From positions 1 through 8,974 of the forward strand of contig CALCNS010000146.1 of the NCBI GenBank assembly GCA_937897315.1: DNA of 8,974 bases, written 5' to 3'. This document shows, in pieces, positions 1 through 5,730 of the stretch. The translations under genes were made by a program, and so were the position numbers. The stretch is from an uncultured Bacillota bacterium. Its GTDB lineage: Bacteria; Bacillota; JAAYKD01. Below the pieces are notes generated by a model. That model made no database searches. It saw nothing but the letters and a program-made list of their open reading frames with translations, and had not been told where the DNA came from. Within the stretch, counting starts at the first letter, position 1. The number at the start of each line of letters is the position of its first letter.

Positions 1-2374
1 CCATGGAAACAGGTACATGACTTAAATAACGATCTTCGAGCCATTGGCTAATCTCGTTTAAGGCATATTCATTATTGGAACCAGTGCCAGAAAAACCGAT
101 TTGCTGAGGGGAGCTGTTGAGTATCGTTAAAATATCGGCATCACTATCGCTGAAGGTGTTAACCTGGCTCAACTTTGAGTAGACACTATCGATGAGTTGC
201 TTTAGTGCTTCATCCAATTTACTCTTGGCATCTCCATATTTGATTTCGGCTTTCTCCCCATGAATAAAGAAGCTACTACCAACAATCGCTTTGTCTATCT
301 GTGTTCTCGCGCTTTCTTCTAACACGCGTGCCTGTGCTTGGCGTTTGCGGATGATATCCTGAATGCTTTCAGGTAGCTGAGACACGTTCTTCTGCTTAAT
401 GTATTTGCGTATTTTGGCAGCAGTCTCAAGTTCTTCAAAATAATGAGTCTCACCCGATAATACTACAATCGCTTCGTTGTTAATCTTTGAATCCATAATA
501 AGCTTAGCTTCAGGAGCATTATAATAATCGCTGACCACGGTTACCAAACGCAAGCGTACTCCACCCGATGCAGTTCCGATCATGTATTCATCGATATACT
601 GGTCATAGGAGAAGTCATATTTGTTATATTTAAACTTCTTTGAGGAATAGATCTCGTTAAAGATGGTCTGACCAATACTCTGTACAATGGTTGCTGTATC
701 AACAGGTGTGTTGCGAATGTCGGTTGCTACATCTTGCTCCTCATCCGTTAAGAAGGAGTAGCTATCGCCATGTCGCGCAACATAGTTTTGGCGTACTAAG
801 CGTTCCAAGCTTTCGGCGATTTCACGACGTAAAGTAATCTTATCTGTGCGGATATCTTCTATCATTAAAGTAGAGATATTATCAATGTTCGCCTTAAAGT
901 CGTCGATGTAGCGAATAAGGTAAAGCAATTTTAGAACGCGCACATCCCGCTGTTCTAAGCCGTCATGTTTATCGGCCGCTGTTTGACAACGGTCAATGAC
1001 TCGGCGAATCGGACTTTCAAGAAAGGTATGTACGGTATCATAGAATTGCGAGAAAGATACAAGTGCATTCTCATCTTTGTTCTGAATTTTTTGTGCTGCT
1101 TCCTGGAATCCTGAAAGCATGGAGCGCTCTCCGCCAGAGAGATGCCTACCTGCATTGCCGTGTTTGCGGATCTCCGCAAGGACTTTTTGAATGATGATGA
1201 ATTGGTATGGAACAAAAGGATAGGTTGATGTGAACTCAGCGCTGTCGGCATAACCCTTGATATCTAATACGGATTCATTGAAGGTAAAGAGATTCTTTAA
1301 AACGGCATGTTCTCTATCGTAAACCATACGAAGAAGAGCCTCTGCGTCCTCTGTTTTTTCGAGTATACGCTTCTTAATCACCTCATCCACCGAAGCGGAG
1401 GACAAGGATAAGCGAGTGTTAAAACGCCCTTGAATCTTTGAGAAATCATCGCCACTGATTTTCACTACCGAGTCGATGGCTTCCTGGCTGGTCACCATAA
1501 CCCAGACTTTTCCCTGGCATTTGCTACCCACTTCTTCGACAATGGATTGAAGATTGATCATTAAGTCACTATCGTCCCCAATGTATTGACCGACTTCGTC
1601 CACACAAAATAGGAGTCTAAAATCCTTACCCTTTGAATCGACGTATTCTTTAATTTCCTCTACGAGTTGCTTAATGCTCATATCTTGGTTCTCTTCTCCG
1701 TTGAACCAGTTACGGGCAGCCGTTTCGCTCATATCAAGTGTTCTTTGCAGAACCGTAACAATGTCATCTTCGAAAAACGCATAGGAAGCTCTGGCTTCCG
1801 TCCAAGGCGAACCATTTATTTGTTCAAACACTTTGCGGAAAGTCTCGGTCAACCCTTTCTTCTCGATGAAGCGCTCCAGTTTGGCGATTTTTAAGTCTTC
1901 GCCATAGAATCCAAGATGGTTATAAAACACCTTGGTAAACACACGCAAGACAGCGGTCTTATCTTTCTTTATTGGCCCTTCAATATCGATGTTAAAGAGG
2001 ATTGATTCTGTGGGGATATTCGTACAACGGACAATCGAAGCATACATCATAGGGTCTTCGAATTTATCTTTAAAGAAACTAATGGTGCTTTTCTTGTCAA
2101 CTTCAGGGTTTGAGAGAAGGTAGGAAAGCATTTTCAAGAAATGGGATTTACCACTTCCAAAGAAACCTGAGATCCAAACACCTATTTTGTCAGTTGGGTG
2201 ATCAATCGCTTTCGTGTAGTTATGAAAAAAAGTTTCAAAGAGGCGTCGGAGTTCTTTGGTGATGATATACTCGCTGAGTTCCTGAATAAGACTCTGTTCA
2301 TCATCCTGTGCGACCTTGATCACACCATTGATGTCGCGGTTGATATCCTTTTTGAACATATTCTGGATTTTCAT
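1..2374 (-). CDS. brxC: BREX system P-loop ATPase BrxC, C-terminal part cut off by window edge
   Basis: I read this minus-strand frame through to the window edge and found it open. It gives about 791 residues, starting MKIQNMFKKD and still open at base 1. Seen: a P-loop GFFGSGKS at residues 70-77, a Walker B-like strand ending LLFCVDE at 254-260, a sensor-like stretch VMVTSQE at about 292-298 and an arginine-rich RFNTRLSLSS at about 317-326. This is an AAA+-like arrangement typical of BrxC/PglY. Full BrxC proteins usually have about 1,100-1,200 residues, so roughly the last third is missing. BrxC is the large ATPase of BREX, which distinguishes self from phage DNA by methylation and blocks phage replication; its exact biochemical step is not settled. 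The start is fixed by AGGAGG (2382-2387) seven bases before the ATG, and this motif overlaps the brxB stop codon. Family and P-loop are clear; the BREX subtype is inferred from gene order only. Confidence 0.93.
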   Translation of the reverse strand, partial: MKIQNMFKKDINRDINGVIKVAQDDEQSLIQELSEYIITKELRRLFETFFHNYTKAIDHPTDKIGVWISGFFGSGKSHFLKMLSYLLSNPEVDKKSTISFFKDKFEDPMMYASIVRCTNIPTESILFNIDIEGPIKKDKTAVLRVFTKVFYNHLGFYGEDLKIAKLERFIEKKGLTETFRKVFEQINGSPWTEARASYAFFEDDIVTVLQRTLDMSETAARNWFNGEENQDMSIKQLVEEIKEYVDSKGKDFRLLFCVDEVGQYIGDDSDLMINLQSIVEEVGSKCQGKVWVMVTSQEAIDSVVKISGDDFSKIQGRFNTRLSLSSASVDEVIKKRILEKTEDAEALLRMVYDREHAVLKNLFTFNESVLDIKGYADSAEFTSTYPFVPYQFIIIQKVLAEIRKHGNAGRHLSGGERSMLSGFQEAAQKIQNKDENALVSFSQFYDTVHTFLESPIRRVIDRCQTAADKHDGLEQRDVRVLKLLYLIRYIDDFKANIDNISTLMIEDIRTDKITLRREIAESLERLVRQNYVARHGDSYSFLTDEEQDVATDIRNTPVDTATIVQSIGQTIFNEIYSSKKFKYNKYDFSYDQYIDEYMIGTASGGVRLRLVTVVSDYYNAPEAKLIMDSKINNEAIVVLSGETHYFEELETAAKIRKYIKQKNVSQLPESIQDIIRKRQAQARVLEESARTQIDKAIVGSSFFIHGEKAEIKYGDAKSKLDEALKQLIDSVYSKLSQVNTFSDSDADILTILNSSPQQIGFSGTGSNNEYALNEISQWLEDRYLSHVPVSM

Positions 2375-2381
2375 TTGCTTG

Positions 2382-2388
2382 CCTCCTA
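2382..2388 (-). promoter_or_regulatory. Ribosome binding site of brxC overlapping the brxB stop codon
   Basis: TAGGAGG contains both the brxB stop codon (TAG, 2386-2388) and the brxC Shine-Dalgarno AGGAGG (2382-2387), seven bases before the brxC ATG. A ribosome finishing brxB would be placed to start brxC. The brxA/brxB junction has the same arrangement. Confidence 0.8.
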
Positions 2389-2943
2389 AAGTAGATTAAA
2401 CGCTCTATAATAGTTCCCATCATGGAATTTATCGAATAAGCTTAAGCTCTTACCATCGAATACTCCAGGGTAAAACATGACAATGGGCACTTTGTCGAAT
2501 TCTAACTGCATACTATCAAGGATTTTATGAGATCTCATAAATGGGTATACTTTACCGACACCTGTTAGGAACAATACGTCTCCGTATTGACGTGGTTCGT
2601 ATTTCATCTTAGTAAGAAAAGCATCTTGTGTTGCAATCTTCTGAAGCTGAGCAAGAAGAAAGTCTTTACCCTTCTTTTCTTCTAAAGATGGCACGCTAAC
2701 AAGAACACGTTTCTCATCCAGTATTTCTAGTAAGATTTTATACATGTCTCTCTCAATAATCCTGTAATCCTTGGACGGGGTGTTAACGAGACGCTCAATA
2801 TAATCCCGAACGATAAGCTCGTGTTGTGGTTCGTAGGTGAAAACATGAATTCCCACTTCATTAGATAGACCTTTGTTCGCGAGAAAATTCGCATCGGAGA
2901 TACGAGCTTTAATTTTGTCTAGTTCTTGTTTGATATCAGTCAT
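2386..2943 (-). CDS. brxB: BREX protein BrxB (DUF1788 family)
   Basis: The protein has 185 residues from the ATG at 2943, within the normal range for BrxB. The family pattern is clear: GIHVFTYEPQHELIVRDYI near the N-terminus, a central RIIERDMYKILLEIL, then LTGVGKVYPFMRSHKILDSMQ and a C-terminal block with MFYPG and NYYRAFNLL. BrxB is a small essential component of BREX without a known enzymatic motif, and none is visible here; it probably works with the PglX/PglZ/BrxC complex. A GTG six bases upstream (2949) is in frame, but the GGAG at 2951-2954 is only one base from it and seven bases from the ATG, so the ATG is preferred. The ribosome binding site overlaps the brxA stop codon, and the brxB stop overlaps the ribosome binding site of brxC. 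Both point to translational coupling. Confidence 0.93.
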   Translation of the reverse strand: MTDIKQELDKIKARISDANFLANKGLSNEVGIHVFTYEPQHELIVRDYIERLVNTPSKDYRIIERDMYKILLEILDEKRVLVSVPSLEEKKGKDFLLAQLQKIATQDAFLTKMKYEPRQYGDVLFLTGVGKVYPFMRSHKILDSMQLEFDKVPIVMFYPGVFDGKSLSLFDKFHDGNYYRAFNLL

Positions 2944-2950
2944 ATTCACA

Positions 2951-2956
2951 CTCCTA
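2951..2956 (-). promoter_or_regulatory. Ribosome binding site of brxB overlapping the brxA stop codon
   Basis: TAGGAG holds the brxA stop (TAG, 2954-2956) and the GGAG core (2951-2954) that sits seven bases before the ATG at 2943. It decides the start: the upstream GTG at 2949 is only one base from the core, too close to be used. Confidence 0.75.
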
Positions 2957-3559
2957 CCTAAAGCAATTGAACGCAGCGAGAGCGGTCAAGTCGTTGTTTT
3001 CACGGATGCCAGTTTCCAGTTCAGAACTTATAAAAATAGGGTTGAGCGTGGTATCCTTCACACTATTGAGCATCTCCGTTTCAATGAGGCATTTGGTTAA
3101 TACTTGCTTTAATTTCCCAATCGTCTTATCGCTCCAAGCTGCTACATCGTCGTGCTGCTCCTGTAAACGGGTGAAAAATATGTTGATGTCCTTCCTAGTA
3201 TAAGAGTAATCTTGTTGCCGATACTTTTCTCCAATCAGCCCTTCCATAAATTCACGGACTAGACGGTTGTAACACATCATCGAGTAAAGGTTGATCTGTT
3301 TAGCGACATCGACCGGAGCATTTGCTACTTCGTAGACAAGCTTCGGGTTATCCAATGCAATGATGCGTTTGTAACATGCACTAGCAATTCTATAAATCAT
3401 TCGCTCGGTAGGAAACTGGAACAGGTTATCACGCTGGATGCATTCAATAATCTCTTCCATATTCTTTCCCTCAAGATGCAGCTTGGATACAATTCTCATT
3501 TCGTAATACAAAAATTGTTCCGCTGTTAGGGTGCCATTGTATGGCATTTGTTTGTTCAT
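2954..3559 (-). CDS. brxA: BREX protein BrxA (DUF1819 family)
   Basis: The protein has 201 residues from the ATG at 3559, the usual BrxA size. It is mostly helical and lacks signal peptide, membrane segments and catalytic motifs. Recognised by the N-terminal block NGTLTAEQFLYYEMRIVSKLHLEG, the following FQFPTERMIYRIASACYKRI and its place directly before brxB and brxC. Known of the family: BrxA is a small, NusB-like DNA-binding protein and normally the first core gene of a BREX operon. An in-frame GTG at 3568 lies inside the ribosome binding site (GAGGTG, 3566-3571), six bases before the ATG, so the ATG is taken as the start. It opens the operon here; no brxE or WYL-type brxR lies between it and the next block. 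No convincing minus-strand promoter was found in front of it, though terminators further upstream imply one below about 4150. Confidence 0.92.
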   Translation of the reverse strand: MNKQMPYNGTLTAEQFLYYEMRIVSKLHLEGKNMEEIIECIQRDNLFQFPTERMIYRIASACYKRIIALDNPKLVYEVANAPVDVAKQINLYSMMCYNRLVREFMEGLIGEKYRQQDYSYTRKDINIFFTRLQEQHDDVAAWSDKTIGKLKQVLTKCLIETEMLNSVKDTTLNPIFISSELETGIRENNDLTALAAFNCFR

Positions 3560-3868
3560 ATATATCACCTCTTCTGCTGATCATGATGTGAGTATGGATT
3601 TCTTATCTCAGAATGCTAATCCGGGCAAAAAAAATCCATTGCTAAAATCTCGTAAATTGGAGAACCGCAATGGAGAGTTATTGTTTTGCGATACGACAAA
3701 TTTAGGAAGTTTTGAATGGTTAGAAAACCCGCTTCCACTCCATATGGTTCGTATTCATGAAAACTCAAATTCATTAGTTTTTGTTTAAATACACTATTCC
3801 CCCAGTCTACCGCAATTTCCTTTCTATTTCATACAATTAGAGAAATTTCTGCCGAATTAAACAGTACA

Positions 3869-3884
3869 TCGGAAGAGCTTCCGA
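3869..3884. repeat. Short palindrome, candidate operator
   Basis: TCGGAAG and CTTCCGA are perfect 7-base inverted arms around a central AG. The site lies about 310 bases upstream of brxA and 60 bases upstream of the -35 box of RNA1, in the interval where a BREX promoter is expected. It has the shape of a binding site for a dimeric regulator, but no regulator gene is visible. Function is inferred only from symmetry and position. Confidence 0.3.
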
Positions 3885-3919
3885 ATCTCTTGGTTGATGC
3901 AATAAACAAAGCAGCAACG

Positions 3920-3950
3920 AAGTCAAAAATAGAGAGCAACTTTTTGACTT
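3920..3950. repeat. Ten-base inverted repeat overlapping the RNA1 -35 box
   Basis: AAGTCAAAAA (3920-3929) and TTTTTGACTT (3941-3950) are perfect inverted arms separated by 11 bases. The right arm contains the -35 hexamer TTGACT of the RNA1 promoter. A protein bound here would be expected to cover the promoter. It could also just be a weak AT-rich hairpin. Confidence 0.4.
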
Positions 3951-3972
3951 TTCTCAGTTCCTCTGATATAAT
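3944..3972 (+). promoter_or_regulatory. Strong sigma-A-type promoter for RNA1
   Basis: TTGACT (3944-3949) and TATAAT (3967-3972) are separated by exactly 17 bases: five of six and six of six matches to the vegetative consensus. The predicted start is around 3979-3980, the first base of the long helix that closes RNA1. This is the best promoter I found in the window, and no protein gene on the plus strand follows it. Confidence 0.75.
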
Positions 3973-3978
3973 TATCAT

Positions 3979-4138
3979 GAGCATCAGTGGGCATCCTAAC
4001 CGGGCGAAATTCTTCGCTTTGAGCTTTACCCTTGCGGTACTGACGGGATAGCGCTGGTGTTCTAAGAAGTCAACTTCTCGTATGGCACTTTGCGAATTGG
4101 ACGCATTGCGCCCAGCGAGAATGTGTTGACTTTTTTTC
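3979..4138 (+). ncRNA. Putative structured small RNA (RNA1), class unknown
   Basis: About 160 nt between a near-consensus promoter and a T7 terminator. A closing helix pairs 3979-3989 (GAGCATCAGTG) with 4052-4062 (CGCTGGTGTTC): 11 pairs, three of them G-U. On the opposite strand those three become A-C mismatches, which favours plus-strand transcription. Inside are a short helix (ATCC 3993-3996 with GGAT at about 4046-4049), a hairpin GCGAA/TTCGC (4004-4016) and a small hairpin TACC/GGTA (4027-4039). The 3' part is a long rod-like terminator. No ribosome binding site plus ORF follows, so a riboswitch controlling a downstream gene is unlikely; a trans-acting or regulatory RNA fits better. I could not match it to 6S, SRP, RNase P, tmRNA, T-box or common riboswitch consensus elements. 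The fold was worked out by hand. Confidence 0.5.
4067..4137 (+). terminator. Terminator of RNA1 with extended rod-like stem
   Basis: AAGTCAACTTCTCG (4067-4080) pairs with 4116-4132 over 14 base pairs, with a 3-base TGT bulge, and runs into seven Ts (4131-4137). The apical part (4084-4112) continues as an imperfect hairpin, GGC/GCC below and TGCG/CGCA above. On the minus strand there is no good T tract after the stem, so it works mainly in the plus direction. Confidence 0.65.
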
Positions 4139-4142
4139 TGCC

Positions 4143-4187
4143 AAAAAAAGAGAGCAACTCGGAGTCACTCCCGAGTTGCTTCTTTTA
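4143..4187. terminator. Bidirectional terminator hairpin between RNA1 and RNA2
   Basis: AGCAACTCGG (4153-4162) and CCGAGTTGCT (4171-4180) form a perfect 10-bp stem with an 8-base loop. Read on the minus strand, the stem is followed within three bases by seven Ts (complement of 4143-4149), a good intrinsic terminator; on the plus strand it is followed by TCTTTTA. It can stop leftward transcripts before the BREX operon as well as RNA1 read-through. Confidence 0.7.
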
Positions 4188-4244
4188 TGCAGTTTTCCAG
4201 CATGATTGTGAAGGCAAAGCCTCCTTTGAAATAGAAGAAGTTCG

Positions 4245-4250
4245 TATAAT
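4245..4250 (+). promoter_or_regulatory. Candidate -10 box of RNA2
   Basis: A perfect TATAAT lies seven bases before the closing helix of RNA2, so the predicted start (about 4257) coincides with the first base of the fold, as in RNA1. The -35 side is poor: TCCTTT at a 17-base spacing, or TTGAAA at only 13. The promoter may be weak or activator-dependent. Confidence 0.4.
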
Positions 4251-4256
4251 ACTGTG

Positions 4257-4390
4257 ATGGTGGACTCCAGCAATTCCGCATTGTGCTTCGCAAACGCTTT
4301 TAATTGCCAGAGCTTCGCCAATGCAAACATTGGCTACGGGTTCCCTCCACCAAAAAAATCAGCACACCGCGTTGGTGTGCTGATTTTTTT
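4257..4390 (+). ncRNA. Putative structured small RNA (RNA2), class unknown
   Basis: About 135 nt from a TATAAT box to a T-rich terminator. TGGTGGA (4258-4264) pairs with TCCACCA (4346-4352) to close a branched domain. One arm pairs CTC (4265-4267) with GAG (4310-4312) and GCAATT (4270-4275) with AATTGC (4302-4307), topped by TTGTG/CGCAA (4281-4293) with one G-U pair. The other arm is a perfect 7-bp hairpin GCCAATG/CATTGGC (4317-4334) with loop CAAA. The terminator follows immediately. The 7-bp closing stem ending in CCA recalls a tRNA, but there is no T-loop or anticodon arm. No plausible plus-strand ORF lies downstream. I do not recognise the class; the fold is a hand prediction, and the last bases of the closing helix overlap the terminator arm. 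Confidence 0.42.
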
Positions 4391-4392
4391 GG
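4350..4392. terminator. Long bidirectional terminator
   Basis: A perfect 19-base inverted repeat (4350-4368 and 4374-4392) with a five-base loop: a GC-containing stem ATCAGCACACC/GGTGTGCTGAT flanked by A7 and T7. It gives an intrinsic terminator in both directions: the end of RNA2 on the plus strand, and a stop for read-through from degV on the minus strand. Confidence 0.85.
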
Positions 4393-4800
4393 AGAAGGAC
4401 ACGAGTTTGATACAAAATGCACCTGGTAGCCTTATTCCCGTTTGTTCCGTTTGCTTTGTGCACACGTGCTCTTTTGGAGTGTGTTTTCTTGATTACTGAT
4501 TCCTACTTGAATACAGGGTAAAAGAAACGAGCTTAATACAATAAACAATCGATAACTTTGTTTTCGTTTAATGAGTGCACCGTAACTACTTCCTGTTTGT
4601 GAAATTGATGAGGTGAAGTCAAACTGATTAATCCGCAAAAGATTTAAGACTACAATCTCATGACTCATCTAGAGTATACCTGTATTCGCATCGAGATAAC
4701 AAATCATCTAACCTTTAAACGAAAGTGCAAAACAGAGGTCTGGCTCAGGGACGACCACCTAAATAGAGAGATTGAAAGATGACTTAACAGTTTATACGAA
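4393..4800. other. Gene-free stretch downstream of degV
   Basis: About 400 bases with no supported gene. Open frames of 78-81 codons occur, but they lack ribosome binding sites and recognisable content, and one runs through the terminator. No strong hairpin with a T tract follows degV within 150 bases; the first clear terminator for that operon is at 4350-4392. I see no tRNA, CRISPR or insertion sequence. Confidence 0.5.
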
Positions 4801-5634
4801 TTAAAATGAGACCAATAAAGCACCTGGGGCGATATGAGATCCAATGACAGGACCTATTTGCGAAAAAATAATCTCTTTAGGGTTCAATTCCTCTCTAACA
4901 ATCTGCATAAATTTCCTTGCCTGATCTTCACTATCTCCATGAGCTATACCAATCCTAAATGGTTGGGTATTGCCAAACGTATCTTTCATGGTATTGATTA
5001 AAAAGCGAAAAGCAAGACGTTCGCTACGAACTTTCTCTAATACTTTTGCATATCCATTGCAATCAATATGTAAAATTGGCTTAATTGATAATATATCTGA
5101 ATCAACAGGTGACCATCGGGTGACACGACCTCCTTTAACAGCATATTCCAACGTCTGTAAAGACATGATAACTTTTTGGTGTTTGCGTGCTTCCTGAAGC
5201 CGTAAAAGAATTTCATCGATATCAGAACCTTTTTCAATTAACTCAACTGCATGTAGAACTAAAAGTGTTATTCCAAGAGACACAGATAATGTATCAAAAA
5301 CGGTAACACTTTCCTTATACTCTTCTGAAGCTATACGGAAAGCTTGTAATGTGCTGGATAGCGAAGAAGATACTGTGAAACAGATGACATGATCATGTTC
5401 CTCTAAGCTCTCACGGATCAGCTTTTCACAAATTCCAACGGACGGTTGGGCTGTTTGAGGGACTTCCGTGTGTGTTCTGCACCATCGATAGAATTCTTCA
5501 GTGCTAAGGTTAACACCATCTTGAAAGCTATTTTTACCTAATTGAACAAAAAGTGGAGCCACCCCAATATTCCATTTTCTAATATACTCTCTCGGCATAT
5601 CGCATGAACTATCAACTAGAATTTTGATCTTGAT
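4801..5634 (-). CDS. DegV family (fatty-acid-binding, FakB-like) protein with a non-ATG start
   Basis: Read from the codon at 5634 the protein has 277 residues, the normal DegV size, and begins (M)KIKILVDSSCDMP as the family does. Family blocks follow: QTAQPS, SSSLSSTLQAF, VFDTLSVSLG, LEYAVKGGRVTRW, LSIKPIL and a C-terminal IGPVIGSHIAPGALL. DegV/FakB proteins are cytoplasmic, bind one fatty acid and in many Gram-positive bacteria present it to the kinase FakA for uptake into phospholipid; the actual ligand here is unknown. The start is odd. GGAGGT (5641-5646) lies seven bases before ATC at 5634, where relatives have ATG. The only in-frame ATG (5703) has no ribosome binding site and would add 23 unlike-family residues; there is no in-frame GTG or TTG between. 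It lies 96 bases after the permease gene and is probably the last gene of that operon, unless it has its own promoter in the gap. Confidence 0.88.
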   Translation of the reverse strand: MKIKILVDSSCDMPREYIRKWNIGVAPLFVQLGKNSFQDGVNLSTEEFYRWCRTHTEVPQTAQPSVGICEKLIRESLEEHDHVICFTVSSSLSSTLQAFRIASEEYKESVTVFDTLSVSLGITLLVLHAVELIEKGSDIDEILLRLQEARKHQKVIMSLQTLEYAVKGGRVTRWSPVDSDILSIKPILHIDCNGYAKVLEKVRSERLAFRFLINTMKDTFGNTQPFRIGIAHGDSEDQARKFMQIVREELNPKEIIFSQIGPVIGSHIAPGALLVSF

Positions 5635-5640
5635 AATACC

Positions 5641-5646
5641 ACCTCC
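5641..5646 (-). promoter_or_regulatory. Ribosome binding site that places the degV-like start at a non-ATG codon
   Basis: GGAGGT is the only good Shine-Dalgarno near the start of the DegV-family gene. From the GGAGG core the seventh-base spacing points to ATC (5634-5632), with ATT just before it (5637-5635), not to an ATG. The ATG at 5703 is preceded by a pyrimidine-rich stretch with no ribosome binding site. Confidence 0.65.
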
Positions 5647-5730
5647 GGGTTTATATACACTATTGTATCTATATGTGTTTTTGTTTTTTCGGTAAGAAAA
5701 CATCGAAGGGAGAAGCCCAAGCTCAATATT

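Larger units (their letters stand above)
3594..4053 (+). pseudogene. Possible decayed plus-strand gene: two open fragments in different frames
   Basis: Two protein-like open stretches follow one another. The first runs from the ATG at 3594 to the TAA ending at 3788 (64 residues, starting MDFLSQNANPGKK and ending NSNSLVFV). The second is open from about 3763 to the TAG near 4053 with no early start codon, and includes the amphipathic EISAELNSTSEELPNLL. A single frameshift near 3765-3788 would join them. There is no ribosome binding site before 3594, I do not recognise the family, and the end of the second stretch lies inside the predicted RNA1. This may be a relic of a gene disrupted when the locus was assembled, or chance open frames in BREX upstream DNA. 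Confidence 0.2.
3925..4159. repeat. Pair of 17-base direct repeats bracketing the RNA1 unit
   Basis: AAAAATAGAGAGCAACT (3925-3941) recurs as AAAAAAAGAGAGCAACT (4143-4159), matching at 16 of 17 bases and 218 bases apart. The copies flank the RNA1 promoter and gene. Part of the match is a poly-A run, so the informative shared core is AGAGAGCAACT (11 bases). It could mark an inserted or duplicated module, or be coincidence. Confidence 0.35.

Noticed and set aside
955..1251. Minus-strand open frame of 98 codons inside brxC
   Set aside because: Shadow frame; the brxC frame through the same DNA reads as a well-formed BrxC protein.
4211..4225. Cyclic-di-GMP riboswitch core, from the string GCAAAGCCTCC
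   Set aside because: The rest of the GEMM-I consensus (the GGCAAACC side and tetraloop-receptor helices) is absent.
4070..4330. Minus-strand open frame of 86 codons
   Set aside because: It runs through two terminator-like palindromes and both RNA candidates, has no ribosome binding site and low-complexity, cysteine-rich content. It is best explained as an open frame over structured DNA.
4258..4352. tRNA-like element (7-bp closing stem ending in CCA)
   Set aside because: No T-loop consensus, no D-arm or anticodon arm of tRNA size; the internal arms do not fit a cloverleaf.
4254..4499. Plus-strand open frame of 81 codons
   Set aside because: It crosses the 19-base palindromic terminator and coincides with RNA2; no ribosome binding site.
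4432..4668. Minus-strand open frame of 78 codons downstream of degV
   Set aside because: No Shine-Dalgarno before its ATG and no recognisable composition or motif.
4740..4775. Resolvase or transposase relic suggested by RGLAQGRPPK in one plus-strand frame
   Set aside because: Only about ten residues before a stop codon; too short to separate from chance.
3500..4800. CRISPR array or tandem repeat
   Set aside because: No regularly spaced repeats; only a two-copy 17-base direct repeat and palindromes.
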